A DNA stretch of 64,000 nt from Nilaparvata lugens (GCF_014356525.2 NC_052509.1:35646001-35710000); one strand, 5' to 3'; positions 26,011 through 38,568 are shown, counted from the first letter of the stretch. The notes: generated from the letters alone by a model not told the origin. Program-made: numbers and translations.

Positions 26011-26054
26011 TTATGTTGCTTTGCCTGTGATCTGTATAAATATGTCCTGTAACA

Positions 26055-26420
26055 ACTAAAGGTGCGTCCACACATGCCGAACCGAACCTCGAACCGCATA
26101 GCAAACCGTGCATTCCTCCGAACATCTTGCCTTTCAACGAACATGAGCATATGTTTCATGATGTTAAAAATCAGCTGTTAATCATTCGCCGTACCGTACT
26201 CCGAACCATTCGCCGTGCCGCTTGCCTCTGTTCTAACTGCTCACCTCACCTCACTCCGAACGCTGAACTTTTCAGCCAATCAGAGCCCTCGACGATTACA
26301 ATTCGCCTTGCAGCTCGCTCCACAATATTTTGGCTATCCATCACAAGTGGAAAACATGCGAACATGAATACAAAAGTATGGGCAATTTTTTATTTGATTA
26401 AATTCATGTTTTGAAGAATT
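26055..26420. other. Cytosine-rich stretch with repeated CGAACCG motifs, unassigned
   Basis: It starts with ggtgcgtccacacatgccgaacc and contains repeated gaaccg/ccgaac words, a pattern seen at the ends of some MITEs. No matching right end was found, and the short ORF across it resembles nothing. It is probably a truncated transposon end. Confidence 0.35.
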
Positions 26421-26616
26421 CATTGTTACAAATGATAAATTGATAGGAGCTTATAAATATTTTCTAATTCAAATGAAATAACTCCTGAAAAAAAATGATT
26501 GGATAAATACCAATATTTTTTTTTTTTTTTTTAAGATTACGTCTTAAAGACTCCAGTCATGGAGTATAAGACAAGTCATGTTATTACATAATAATTCTAA
26601 CACTAAGTAGTTCAAC

Positions 26617-29597
26617 CTAGTTTAGGTTTGAAAGGAATTCTTGTACACTATAAAAAGCTCTATCAACTAAATATTTTTTAATTTGTTTTTTGAAAATCTT
26701 CAAATCATCATTACTTTTCAAGATTTGAGGTAGCTTGTTATAAAATTTCCTACCAATATAATCTGGTTTTTGTTCAAATAACCTACTATTGTGACCCATT
26801 ATATGATAATCTGCTCTGTTTCGCGTATTATACTCATGAACATCTGAATTCTGGATCACACCACTCGTTTTCACATGCATTACAACTTCATATACATACA
26901 AAGATGGGACAGTTAATAGACCAAGCTTTTTAAATAAAGGCCTACAAGAGTCTAACCTATTCACTTTCTCTATACATCTGAGTGCCTTCTTTTGAATCTT
27001 AAACACCCTGTCCATATTTTGTTGAGATGAATTACCCCATACTAAAATAGCATACCTAATATGAGATAGTATAAGTCCATGGTAAGCAGTTAACAGTAGT
27101 TTTTTATCATTCAGCCTAGCAAGCTGCCGCAGGACAAATACCCGAGATGATATCTTATTACATATCCTCTCAATGTAAGGATGCCATGTTAATTTCCTGT
27201 CCAATAAAATTCCCAAGAATGCTACTTTCTCTTCTTGGTCTAATTCATTTTCCTCTACAAACACATTTATTTCTCTATCCTCTACTGAATTATATTTACT
27301 TTTGAATTGTAGGAATTGACATTTCTTACTATTTATTGTTAATTGCCTTTGCTTCAAGAATTGGACAATTGACTGTACTCCAGTAAAAGCATTTATTTCT
27401 AGACTATCTAATAAACAATTGTTAAAGATAAGCGATGTGTCATCAGCAAACAACAGAGCTCTGTGATCTTTTAACTCTTTTGGTAATTGGTTCACATACA
27501 ACAGAAACAGTAAGGGACCCAGAATTGAGCCTTGAGGTACTCCAGCCTGGACCTCCAGTTTTTGAGATTTAATTTTTACTATTTCATTCCCATCCACCTT
27601 GGTAAGCTCAACACACTGGTTTCTACCTATGAGATATGATTCAAACCATTTTAGTTCTATACCATTCACACCTACAGTTTTTAGTATTTCCAATAATATT
27701 CTATGGTTCACACAATCAAAAGCTTTGGATAAATCAAGAAATATTGCGGCTGCCTTCTCACCTGAATCTATTATATCTATTAGTCTTTCAACAAGGGATA
27801 CTATTGCAGTCTTAGTAGATTTCCCTTTCTGGAACCCATGCTGTTCATCACATATGAAATTCATTTCTTCCAGGTGCATCAATAGCCTATTTAAAACTAC
27901 TCTTTAAAAAATTTTACTTATTACATTTAGAATACTAATGGGTCTATAATTTTCAACTCTTTCAGAATCACCGCTCTTGAAAATTGGCAAAATTTTTCCT
28001 TGTTTCAGATCATCAGGGAAAATACCCTGCTCTAGTGAAGTATTAAGGAGATGCAATAAAGGTCCAGTAATTCATTTTCACATTCTTTTAAAATTTTGCT
28101 TGAGACCCCATCCAATCCTACTGTTTTTTTGTTATTCAAATTTTTTATTATTCTTGACAACTCATCTCTTGATAATGGATGAAATTTAAATACCTTTTCA
28201 ATTGGCTCAGCATTTAATGTAGTTGTATTATAAGTATTAGTGTTCAGTGACTTTTGGAGATTATATGCAACCTGTTGATAATACTTATTGAAAAAGTTAC
28301 AAATGTCTATACTATCATCCATATAATTTCCATGTTCATCGATTATCCTAGGGACATTAGTAACTGTATCTTTTTGAGCTGCTCTCCTATTTCTATTAAT
28401 TACCTCCCAAACAGCAGAGTTAAAATTGGTACTAGTTGTTAATATTTCAGCTGTTTTCTTACACTTAGCTTTCCTCACTTCTTTTGCATAGTTTTTCTTT
28501 AGACATTTGTATTTGACTTCACTCGGAACATCCCTCACTAATTTAAATTCCTCATAAGCTTCCCTAACAATATTTCTTTGAGTAAGAATATCTTCAGTTA
28601 TCCATTCATCTACTTTGTTTAATTTACTTTTTACTTTGACTTTTTTTATTGGACAGCATACACTAATGTGAAATCTTAGAGTATCAATGAATTGCTTATA
28701 TTTGTAATTTAGGTTACAACTGTTATAAACACTACTCCAATTTTCTTGAAGCAGTTCCTGCTTCAAACAATTTATATTTCCTAGCTCATATTGCTGAATT
28801 TCTTTCACAAAAGTTTTTTTTCTGCTTGGATTCTGGCCCTGCAACTTAACATCTAAAATTTGATAGTTATGATCTGATAGATCTGAGCTACCTAACCTGA
28901 CATTACAACCTTCTATATTTGTGAGGATATTATCAATAATTGTCTGTGAAGTTCGAGTTACTCTTGTATATTCGTGGACCTTAATTTCTAAATTATTCAT
29001 ATTAATAATATCTCTAATGTCCTCTGTCATTTTATCCTGCCTGGCAAAATCGGTATTGAAATCTCCTACTACTATAACATTTGTGAAACGAGCGGTTGTA
29101 ATTTCCAAAAGTGTATGGAGCAGCTCACAAAATTTTTGCCAGTCTCCATTTGGTGACCTATGACCTACCATTTGGTGTACCATTTGGTACCTAACACTGC
29201 TACCTCAAATCGATCATCAATTTTTAACCTTAGTCCCGTCACCTCTAAATCCATCTCAACAGAAAATCTCTTAACAAAATCCAGTTCATAAGTTTGGGTA
29301 TGTTTAGCATTGCTAGTGAATATACATACACCACCACTTCTATGAGCTATTCTACAAAATTCTGATCTCAGTGAATAGCTAACTTGGAATCCTAACTTGA
29401 TTTATTTCCTTTATTTTTAAGCCATGCTCTGTGAAAATAACAATGTCAGGATCCTCCTGTTTAAGAAATACTTCTAATCTGTCAATTTTGTTGCGAAGAT
29501 ACTGAATATTTTGATGATAAATACTAAAAACCTTACCATCTTGTGCTACTCTATCTCTAGCATTTGTAGCTATTTCCCTTTCCCTGTTTTGAGCCAA
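26617..29597 (-). pseudogene. LINE ORF2: AP-like endonuclease plus reverse transcriptase, broken
   Basis: An endonuclease N-terminus (29597-29379: SIYHQNIQYLRNKIDRLE, then PDIVIFTEHGL) is followed after a break by 29183-28032, which has GDFNTDF and SDHNYQIL, the endonuclease catalytic NTD and SDH motifs. After a frameshift near 28060 and a stop near 27904, the reverse transcriptase continues from 27882 to 26617 with FLDLSKAFDCVNH, GVPQGSILGPLLFLLYVN and FADDTSL. The C-terminal region ends just before the poly(A). There are at least three lesions, so it cannot make an active protein now. It starts inside ORF1, overlapping it by about 28 bp in another frame. Confidence 0.8.
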
Positions 29598-30685
29598 TTT
29601 ACTAAAAAATCGTTATTTGTTTTTTTGACTGTTTTTAAACCAGAGGATTGCAAACGGCTTTCAATCAGCTCTGCCAATCTATTACAAAAGATTACTTTGC
29701 CAGATCGATTTAGATGCAAACCATGATTAGTGAAGTTATGTCTTTTCAGCCTTTCATTTAGAAAACAAATCCCCAGTTGTTTAGAATTCTTATTTTTTAG
29801 GCTGTTGATTGTATTATGGATTGATTTGTTTGTCGAATTGATTGCTTCATTTAATTCTGGCCTATCAAACCTATTAGGAATAGTACTTATTATTAAGTTT
29901 GTTTTTTTGCTGAGTGGCACGATTTCCTTGATTTTTTCTGTTACTTGAGGAAGATGATTCAAGTTAGGTTCATTTATATTATTTGAGCCACCCAGTACAA
30001 TTAGATAGTCATTTTCATCAAAGTCTTTAGTTTGTTCCCTAGCTGACTCTACAACTGCATTAATTGATGCACTTGGCTTGAAAAAACATTGGACATCAAA
30101 TTTATTTTTTAATCTTTTATCAAGGAGATCACTGCAATCACGTCCATGACTGGACGTCAGTAGCAGAACTCTCCCTTTCCTATCTTTATTTCCCTCAGCT
30201 ATATTTTTGGTTGCAGTCTTCAAAACCTCACTGTACGTTTTATTTCGACCATTTTCAGAGCATTTCCCATCATTTAGGTTAGATTCTATTTTTTTGCATT
30301 TGGACGGAGGTTCTATCATACATTTAGTATTATCAAAATTAGATTTTAGTTTCTTTATTTCCTCCGACATTAGACTACATTGATTTTTTAGATTTAGTAT
30401 TTCTTTTTTATGGTCTTCATCTTGTAATTTTATAATCACTTCCAAAGATTTAATTTCTTCTACCATCCCTAACCTTTCTTCCTCAGACGTTTTTAGAGTT
30501 ACTTCTAATTGGTTTTTTAAAATAGTGTGGCTACTTTGTAGTTGAGCAACTTTTTCGGCTAAAGTAGTTTGAGGAACTGGGGTTTTTGGTTTTGGCGTTT
30601 TTGAATTTTGGTTTTGGGAACACGTAAGTACTCCCGCAATGTTTACATTTCTATTAATAACCTTCAGTGTTCTATTTGAGCTCAT
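29570..30685 (-). CDS. LINE ORF1: coiled coil plus SGNH-type esterase domain
   Basis: This is an intact 371-residue frame. Residues about 40-115 are a heptad-like coiled coil rich in Lys, Glu and Leu. Residues about 168-360 are an SGNH/GDSL-type hydrolase domain: block I LLLTSSHGRD (catalytic Ser position), block III VLGGSNNINEP (Gly/Asn oxyanion region), and block V near the C-terminus, HGLHLNRSGK (His with a preceding acidic-poor loop). Esterase-bearing ORF1 proteins are known in the CR1/L2-type LINE clades, where they accompany RNA-binding or membrane functions. It is the only complete ORF of this LINE and is not a host gene. Confidence 0.75.
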   Translation of the reverse strand: MSSNRTLKVINRNVNIAGVLTCSQNQNSKTPKPKTPVPQTTLAEKVAQLQSSHTILKNQLEVTLKTSEEERLGMVEEIKSLEVIIKLQDEDHKKEILNLKNQCSLMSEEIKKLKSNFDNTKCMIEPPSKCKKIESNLNDGKCSENGRNKTYSEVLKTATKNIAEGNKDRKGRVLLLTSSHGRDCSDLLDKRLKNKFDVQCFFKPSASINAVVESAREQTKDFDENDYLIVLGGSNNINEPNLNHLPQVTEKIKEIVPLSKKTNLIISTIPNRFDRPELNEAINSTNKSIHNTINSLKNKNSKQLGICFLNERLKRHNFTNHGLHLNRSGKVIFCNRLAELIESRLQSSGLKTVKKTNNDFLVNWLKTGKGK

Positions 30686-31317
30686 CTTCCTATCTAAGAA
30701 ATTATATTACTTGCAATAATAATAATTGATTTATAAATGATAGGATTTTAATTTGGTTATAATTTTAGTCAAGTAAACTATCTATGTTTATTTTTAAATT
30801 TCGAAAACCTAACCTCAAAATAACCTCTAAACGATGTTTGGCTTATAAAATAGAATTAGGTAAGAATTAAAATCTGAAACAAAATGATAAAACGTGATCA
30901 AGAAACAATTAATAATTAAATTAATACAAAATTTGTACTTATCCATGACTATTTATAACACAAAATCTTCCAAAACCCAGGAGCGAAATTATGTATGACT
31001 TTCATTCACAACCTCAAGGTCAAAATTCATATTGAATTATTGTTGACCAAGAACTCAGTACATCGACAATTCATTCAACTAATTCTGTAGGTATTGATAA
31101 AATTATAATCATTTTCTCTATTGATAATCAATTTCATCAACTAATCATCAACTAACTGGAAAAAGTACTTCAATTTCCATGAATTTATTAATAGAATTTT
31201 ATAAATCTAAAGTGTAGGTCATATCTAAATTCACAAAGAGTTCGATTCTTGTTGGCAAGATAGATGTTATTCAATGCAGAAATCATTGTTATTTTAATAA
31301 AAGATAGGATAAAATGA

Positions 31318-31975
31318 ATAGTTCTCTTTCAGGGGGAGTTTTGACAACCCACAAAACTCATTTTTCATTTGAAGAAATAATATCAAAAAGGTAAAATTTT
31401 CGACTGACTGTACAGTGAGTCAATCATTCTATCAAGGCTTGAATAATTTTGAAATTTCAATTAAATAAAACTGGTAGAGAATAATTATCATGTAGATATC
31501 AACACCTTTATTTAAAGACATATTAACTGCATGCGTTTTCATATTGCCGATACAGCATTCATAAAACTGTAGACGTTTATTTAGCAGTCTCAAAAAACTG
31601 TTCTAGCTGAAAATTCAATAATACATGCCACGTGTAGGCTTATACATTGCATCAGGAAAACTAAGTTCAAAACTTTGGTTTTCCTGAACATATTTGGTTT
31701 TTGAGATAATTTCTTTGATGCAGCTGTTTCACATTCACCATTATAAATTATACAGAGTTTGTGAAAATAAAAATATTTATTGATTACCAAAACAATACTA
31801 TTATTATATTAATGATAATAATTAATTATTAAAACAATACTTTTATTATATCAATAATAATAATAATATTATTAAACATATTTATTAATTATCAGAACAA
31901 TATTATTGAGGTTGAGTGGAATCAGGTAGAAAGCAATAATAGAACAGATGTTCTTTTTTGAATTTCTATCATATT
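31318..31975. repeat. Dispersed repeat family C, copy 2
   Basis: It is collinear with 4272-4985, with small indels. The flanking 30700-31310 is AT-rich and holds nothing I can identify. Confidence 0.6.
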
Positions 31976-31984
31976 ATTTTGTTA

Positions 31985-32448
31985 TTTCCAATGATTACAA
32001 CATATGTTTGAATATCACATGTCAATAAATAAATTATCTCATTTCCATATGGCACTCACCTTACCTGTTCATAACCTTACTTAATATAGGATCCTTTTTC
32101 ATCCTTTGAAACCCATAGAGGCAAAATATCTCAAAATCCGTTCTTAGTGCGCGTCTAGCATGTTTGAAGAATATTTGTGCAAATTTTCAAGTCTGTAGGA
32201 CAATTAGTTTGAGCTGTAGTGTGATTTTACATCAAAATTTTTGAAAAATGCCCTCTCCTGGACCTCCCTGTGCTCCTGATCGAAATTGATCTAATTTTTT
32301 TCGTAGCTGAACAAAAAAGTTCCTCATGACTTTGCTGTGCAATGAGCGGTGCAATGAGCGGTTAAAAAGTACAAAATTTTGGGGGGGTCAGCTCCCTCAG
32401 GGGGGCAAATTTCTGAAAATCCTTTCTAAGTGGATGTTTCCAGGCTTC
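31985..32448. repeat. Dispersed repeat family D, copy 2, left part
   Basis: It matches 25333-25780. Homology stops at ccaggct and resumes at 35329 after the RTE-like LINE. Confidence 0.7.
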
Positions 32449-35328
32449 TTCTTAAGGTGCCTGTCCGTTTCGAACGTTGGCGATCATATTGGCTATGATG
32501 ACTTTGTTAGTTGCGCTCCGGAACAATTGAATGGAGGTTTTTCCAAACCAGGCTCTCAGGTTGGCCAGCCAGGATATTCTTCTTCGACCTGGGGCTCTCC
32601 TGCCTTCTATTTTGCCCTGCAGTATGGTCTGCAATAGCTCATATCTGCCCCTATTGCGCATTATGTGGCCCAAGTATTGCAACTTCCTGAATTTTATGAT
32701 GTTAACCAGTTCTGGGGCCATATTCATCCTCCTCAACACCTCCTGATTGGTAATTCTATCAGTCCATGGTATCCTCAGGATTCTCCTATACAGCCATAAC
32801 TCAAATGCTTGGAGCTTTGCTACTGTGCTTTGCTTTAGAGTCCATGATTCAACACCATACAACAGTACTGAATACACATAGCACTTCAGTAATCGAATCT
32901 TCGTATGCAAGGTGAGGTCATGACTCTTGAAAACAGACCCCATTGTTATGAAAGCACTTTTGGCTTTTGCAATCCGACACCGGATCTCCTGAGAATTATC
33001 CCATGACTCATTAATCATAGTTCCATTGTGTGACCCTATCAATTTTCGTCTGACCAATGTACAGCTCTGCTCCTTGGATGTCATCTTTACTAATGATCAT
33101 GAGCTTTGTTTTGGCTGAGTTTATATCAAGTCCATAGGTTTTACTAGTTTCTGCAATCCTATCCATCAGCTTTTGCAGGCCCTCTATGGAATCAGAGAAC
33201 ACAATGGTATCATCAGCATAGCGTAAATTGTTAAGCTTCTCTCCATTGATTGAGATACCTTCATTTATATATTCAAGTGCTTCTCTGAAAATGTGCTCTG
33301 AATATAGGTTGAAAATGATAGGTGATAGTATGCAACCTTGTCTAACTCCTCGCAGGATCTTCACCTGTTCTGTATGTTCTCCATCTACTCGGAGAACAGC
33401 TGATTGATTCCAATATAAGTTGGCTATAATTGTTAGGTCTTTTCCATCAATCCCAGTTCTTCTCAAGACATCTATCATTTTCTCATGTTGAACACGGTCG
33501 AAGGCCTTCTTGTAATCAATCAGACATGCAAAAACATTACAACCCACATCTCTGCATCTTTGAAACAGAACCTGCACACCAAACAGAGCTTCCCTTGTTC
33601 CCACAGCCTTTACAAAACCAAATTGATTGGGTGAAATTTGCTCTTCACATATGTTATAAATTCTTTTGTGAATGACTTTTAAAAACACTTTAAGCATGTG
33701 ACTCATCAAACTTAATGTTCGGAAGTCTCCACAGGCTTTTGCACTTGACTTCTTTGGAATTTCAATGAACTCTGACTCCAACCATTGATTTGGGATTTTT
33801 CCTGTTGAGTAAATGTGGTTGAAAATTTTGGTTATTGTCTTCATATTTTCTTCATCCATTAACTTCAACAATTCAATGGATATTTCATCCGGTCCCGTTG
33901 CCTTTCCATCCTTCATCTGCTTCATGGCCGCCTTCACCTCTTCCAATAGAATTTTTGGTCCAGTGTCATCTTCACTGACAGGCTGCTGTGCTCTGAGGTC
34001 ATGGAATAAATCCTTTAAATATTGCTCCCACACCTTCTTCCTCTCATCCTTATCAATCACCAAATTGCCATGTACATCCGCTAACCGACCACTTTTGTTA
34101 AAAAAGAACTTCCCAGCCACTTCCTTTACTTTACGATGGACATTGAAGCTATCATAGCAACTTTGATATAGCTCTATCTCCTGACACTGTTCAACCTTTT
34201 CTCTCTCCTTGGCCTCCCTGATCTTTCTTCTAATGATAGTATGGATCCTTCTATACTCAACAAGATTGTCTTTGTGACTCTTCCTCAGTTCCATAAGTTC
34301 CAGTATCTCATCAGTCATCCATGACCTACATTTCCTTGGGTCCCTTCTTAGGTATTGATCTTTTATACCCTTCACTGTTTCCTTTACAATTGCAAGTCCC
34401 CCCTCCACACTCTCCAGATCTCCACCCACTCTCAATCTCTCATTCAAGTCATTCCTCACCATCTGCCGTACAACAGGATCCTTCAGTCTTCTGAGATCAT
34501 AACTCTTCACCTTCCGGACTGTAACTCTCTTCAATCTGACCTTAAACCTGCCAACCAAAGGTGTGTGATCAGATTGGATATCTGCCCCAGGATATGTTTT
34601 GACAGATATACAACTGTACCGAAATCTTCTATTGACCAGCAAAAAATCTATCTGATTTCTTACAATTCTTCCTGGTCTATCCATTGGTGATTTCCATGTG
34701 TACAGTCTTCTTGGGTGAAGTTTGAACCATGTATTCATCACAACCAACTGATTCGATTCAGCGAAAGTTTCTAATTCATCTCCACGAGTGTTTCGGTTAC
34801 CCAGTCCAAAAGGCCCCACAGAACTCGATGTTCTGCCCTCTCCCAGTTTAGCATTGAAGTCCCCCATGACAATTGTCAAATCATGTCTCTTGAGTTTCTC
34901 AATTATTTGGTTAATGCTGTTGTAGAACTCTTTGACTTCCTCATCTGTTCCATCAGTTGTCGGTGCATAGACCTGAATGATATTTATGTTGACTGGTTTT
35001 GCCTTGAGTTGCACCAGTATCACTCTTGATTAGACTGGGACAACATTGTCAACACATTTTGCAACTTCTTTTGTCATTATGAACCCAACTCCAAGTTCAT
35101 GTCTTCCATCGTCTGTTCCGGAGTAGTAGACCCGGTGATCCTGGATGTTGAGTGAACCTGAGCCCGGCCATCGCATCTCACTCACTCCCATGATACTCAA
35201 TTCCATGTGTGTCATCTCCTGTATTGCATTGTGAACTTTACCACCCTGACTCATGGTTTTTACGTTCCACGTGCCAATCCTGATTTCATTCTGGCACTTC
35301 AATCCTTCAGTTACAATTTCCAGTCTAC
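32449..35328 (-). pseudogene. RTE-like LINE: endonuclease and reverse transcriptase, two lesions
   Basis: The frame begins near the insertion boundary and reads IRIGTWNVKTM and GVSEMRWPG (endonuclease start). It then has one stop (TAA near 35030), then IIQVYAPTTD, MGDFNAKLG and QSDHTPL (catalytic endonuclease motifs). The reverse transcriptase has LIDYKKAFDRV, GVRQGCILSPIIFNLY and RYADDT. A frameshift near 33020-33060 leads into the C-terminal tail (LLYGVESWTL, RRILRIPW) ending at 32452. The 5' end is probably truncated, since only about 50 bases precede the endonuclease. Only two lesions in about 2.9 kb suggest a fairly young copy. It inserted into repeat family D. Confidence 0.8.
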
Positions 35329-35421
35329 CATAAACAATCGTGCAAAATTTCAAGTTTTTAGGCTCAGTAGTTTGGGCTGTGGTGTGATTTCAGTCTGTCG
35401 GGGCTTAGCCTTTTATAAGTA
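35329..35421. repeat. Dispersed repeat family D, copy 2, right part
   Basis: It continues the repeat interrupted at 32448 and ends with tcggggcttagccttttata, as in copy 1. Confidence 0.7.
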
Positions 35422-35593
35422 TAGAGATTACATTCAAAAAATCAAATTTCACTTCAAATTTTCTAACCAAAAGTATTATATAGCCTAAACTTTTTAAAAG
35501 CAAATAAACTTACAGCTTTAATCTTTTTATTAGTGGTACATTGCTAATATTATCAATGTACCATTGTTAATTAGCTAGTATTATTGCAAAACT

Positions 35594-35822
35594 TGGAGTG
35601 GATTAGATGCTGGCTTTGTAATCCAAGAGGCCCGGGTTCGAATCCCAGCCCGGGGTAAGATATTTTTCTCGGGTCACTCCCGTGTTTCGGATGGACATGT
35701 TGAGCCATTGGTCCCGGCTGTGAAAAGCAGTCGGCAGGTCATGTGAGAGGTCCTGAGAATCATCAGGTGCGACCTGAAAACTCTGACACCAGACCTGAGC
35801 CAGCCAGGTTATTCGATATTAT
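35594..35822 (+). repeat. tRNA-derived SINE with target duplication
   Basis: The SINE contains a B-box, GGTTCGAATCC, at about 35635-35645 inside a tRNA-like stretch. A non-tRNA body follows, ending in an (ATT)n tail. The 15-bp sequence tattattgcaaaact occurs at 35579-35593 and 35823-35837, which is a clear target-site duplication. It lies only about 30 bp upstream of the exon 2 acceptor of the hAT transposase gene. Confidence 0.8.
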
Positions 35823-35865
35823 TATTATTGCAAAACTGAACTATTTTCATGATTTGTTATTACAG

Positions 35866-36032
35866 AAAAGAAACGACCACTACCTCATCAAATAATGATG
35901 ATGCGATTGATGAGCCTGATGACAATCTTCCCAGTACAAGTGGTTGTACAGGAAATGCAGTGCCTGATCATAAACATCAGAATATTCAAAACCCAATCAC
36001 AGAGTCTTTTGAAAGAATTGCATCTTTGAAAG
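35866..36032 (+). pseudogene. hAT transposase exon 2 (linker)
   Basis: The acceptor tgttattacag and donor GTAAAT delimit a 167-nt exon. It takes over from exon 1 with a split arginine codon and passes to exon 3 with a split glutamate codon, both in phase. The peptide is acidic and low-complexity (DDAIDEPDDNLPSTSG), as is usual between the BED finger and the catalytic core of hAT proteins. No lesion is present. Confidence 0.65.
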
Positions 36033-36657
36033 GTAAATTATGCCTATCACAAAACTATGGACTGAATATTTCCTTTATCTTACAGCTACTTAATCACTTT
36101 CTTTTATTTTAAATAAGAATCACAGTACCCTTTTCAATATTTTTATTTATGCATAATTTGTTCCAACTACTCACGAGTCATTTTCAAATGCAAATGAACA
36201 AATAAACAAATTAATTCTATGATAATTACAGTATGCATAGTGTTTATTTGTTCATTTGCTTGTGAAAATGACTTGTGAGTAGTCAAAACATGTTATGCAT
36301 AAATCAAAGTACGGTAATTGAAAAGGGTACTGCGACTCTTATTTTAAATATAAAAAACCATGCGTTGAAGTACAGTATTCTCAAGTGTTTTTTCTTAAAA
36401 AGTACCTGAATAGTTTCATGATCTTATTTTATTACCAACCTCACACTTGCAAGTAAGGGATAATTTTAATGATCTACTGATTTTATAGAATGACTATACC
36501 AATAGTATTACTACATACGTCTGGGTAGGTAATTATTCAAAGCTGTAGTTATTGAGATCATTGATGAAGTATTCTAAAATGAATTTTTAAAAGATTTTAA
36601 TTAAAAATTTGAAAGGAAGTTTCAGTTATGTTTCAGCTTACAAAGTAACATTCCTAA

Positions 36658-36806
36658 GGCCGGTATTACACAATATTAGTTCTATTATCATAGTTGATCA
36701 TAATATGGAAAGAAATAAAAATATGATTTCGTATTTTTATCTCTTTCCATAATAAATTATGATCAACTATGTTAATAGAACTATTATTGTGTAATACCGG
36801 CCTAAT
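36658..36806. repeat. Short fold-back MITE in transposase intron 2
   Basis: Inverted ends ggccggtattacacaata and its complement surround a palindromic AT-rich core. TAA flanks both ends, which would fit a 3-bp TWA duplication of the PIF/Harbinger type. Length is about 150 bp; no ORF. Confidence 0.6.
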
Positions 36807-37005
36807 ACATCATTAGATGAACTTATTATTGGTTTGAAAAACTGTTAACTAAATAAAAACAAAAACGTCATTTATTATAAAACATTATTGTTCATACTTG
36901 TAATGTTCCACTTTATCAGTGAAGACATGTTTCCAAGTTCTTCAAAACTGATTATTCATAATTTTGATATTCTATAAAGAATGATGTGTTTTGTGTATTT
37001 TTCAG

Positions 37006-38568
37006 AGGGTGGTGGCAGACATTCAACTATCACTCTGTGCATCTTATTCTTTATCCGCAAGGATATACGACCATTCCAAGTTATTGAAGGGCAAGGCTTC
37101 AAACGGCTTATGAACGAATTAGCTCCAGGCTACAAAATCCCATCGGTAAAATACATAGAGAAAAGGCTCAACGAGAAGTTTGAATTATGTGCTACAAAAT
37201 TTAAGGAGTTATTGTGTAGTGTAAACAGCCTCTGTCTGACAACAGATATTTGGACGGAAACAATGGTTGAGTGAAAAAAGTTATCTTGGTGTCACTGTTC
37301 ATTTTTTCAAAGACACAAAAGCAATCAATTTAAATCTTGCAGTGAAAGAGTTGAAATTAAGTCACACCTCAGATTATATTCCTGAGGTTCTGGGAGGAAT
37401 CTGTGAGGAAAGAGGAATTGAAGTTTCAGCGATACAGTGCATAGTAACAGATAATGGAGCAAACATGGTAGCAGCTGCAAAAAGATTGGCTGGGGAGAGA
37501 AGCCAACTGCCCTGTTTTGCACATACTTTGAATTTGGTTCTTGAGACTGCAACTGACCATGACTCAATTAAAGAAATCATAAAAAAAGTAAGAGAAATTG
37601 TCAAGTGGGTGAAAAATAGTGTGAATATCTCAGACAAGCTACAGGAAATCCAGGTGAATAGTGGAATTGCTGAGGGAGCAGTTAAAAAGTTAATCTTGGA
37701 TGTCAAGACACGATAGAACTCAACATATTACATGCTTGAGAGATTTATTGAGATGTTGAATATAGTTTCTGAAATTCTACTTGAAAAAACAACAGGGCCT
37801 GATATGTTGACTTCAACTGAAATTGATGTGATAAAACAGTTGATATCTTTGTTCAAGCCATTTGAGTTTGCGACTAGAGAAGTATATCAGGTGAAAATTT
37901 TGTCACCATATCAAAAGTTGTTCCCATAGTAAGCTGTTTGGTGTCAGAACTGGACAAATTTAAAACTACATCAGTTGCTGTGGAGCAAGTCCTGGATTGT
38001 GTGAAAAAGGAAGTACAGAAACGATTTGAGGCTATTGAGTACAACGACCATGCTGCTGTGGCTTCACTTTTGGATCCACGATTCAAGAACCTCCATTCCA
38101 GAGATCCTGTTGCATGTACTAAGGCAATTAGAAAGCTGAGGGACTTGATCAAATTGGATGCTTCAGTGTCTACAAGCTCAGAATCAGATGAAGACATGGC
38201 TGCTAGTTCATCACAGGCATATGACTTCTGGCAACACCACAAAGAACTGGCACATTGGCAGAAGAGGAAAAAGTCAAGTAGGGGTAGTGAGGGAGATGAA
38301 CTTTCTGTATATCCAGGGAATCCAGTAGCTCCACTGAAATCAAATCCTCTGGAACAATGGGATGAGATGAAAAGTGTGTTTCCCTTACTCTACCGTACAA
38401 AAAAAAACAAAAAACTTTTTAGTTGTTGTTGCATCTTCTGTTCCTTGTGAACTTTTATTTTCAAAAGCAGGTGCCACTGTAACAAAGACAAGGAACAGAC
38501 TCTCTGGGAAACACCTAGAAAAGCTTTTGTTTCTTGGAGGTTTAGATGAAGAAGTTTTTTCAGGGTAA
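37006..38568 (+). pseudogene. hAT transposase exon 3: RNase H-like core and dimerisation domain, decayed
   Basis: After the acceptor ttttcag the frame encodes GGGRHSTITLC, the RNase H-like core with LTTDIW (first catalytic Asp), SYLGVTVHFF and IVTDNGANM (second Asp), the insertion domain, and the C-terminal dimerisation region (SSVPCELLFSKAG, TKTRNRLS). I see at least four lesions: a frameshift near 37266-37275, a TAG stop near 37713 in place of the expected Trp (R-*-NSTYYML), a frameshift near 37900, and another in the A-run near 38400-38410. The reading resembles ZBED4/AC1-like transposases of insects. It ends with TAA at 38568. This is the catalytic part of the large hAT element. Confidence 0.8.

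Larger units (their letters stand above)
26518..30700 (-). mobile_element. CR1-like LINE, nearly full length but inactivated
   Basis: It has ORF1 (30685-29570), ORF2 with endonuclease and reverse transcriptase (29597-26617), and a poly(A) tail, seen as the T run at about 26518-26534. The order, poly(A) and ORF overlap fit a non-LTR retrotransposon that inserted in the minus orientation within intron 1 of the hAT transposase gene. The exact 5' end and target duplication were not resolved. Confidence 0.75.

Noticed and set aside
25818..26159. Poly-Leu, poly-Phe and poly-Arg ORFs
   Set aside because: They are translations of the (AAG)n run in different frames.
33430..34690. Plus-strand ORFs of 81-114 codons
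   Set aside because: They are antisense shadows of the RTE-like reverse transcriptase.
35594..35665. Possible functional tRNA gene
   Set aside because: It has a good B-box but sits in a unit with an (ATT)n tail and 15-bp target duplications, so a SINE is the better explanation.
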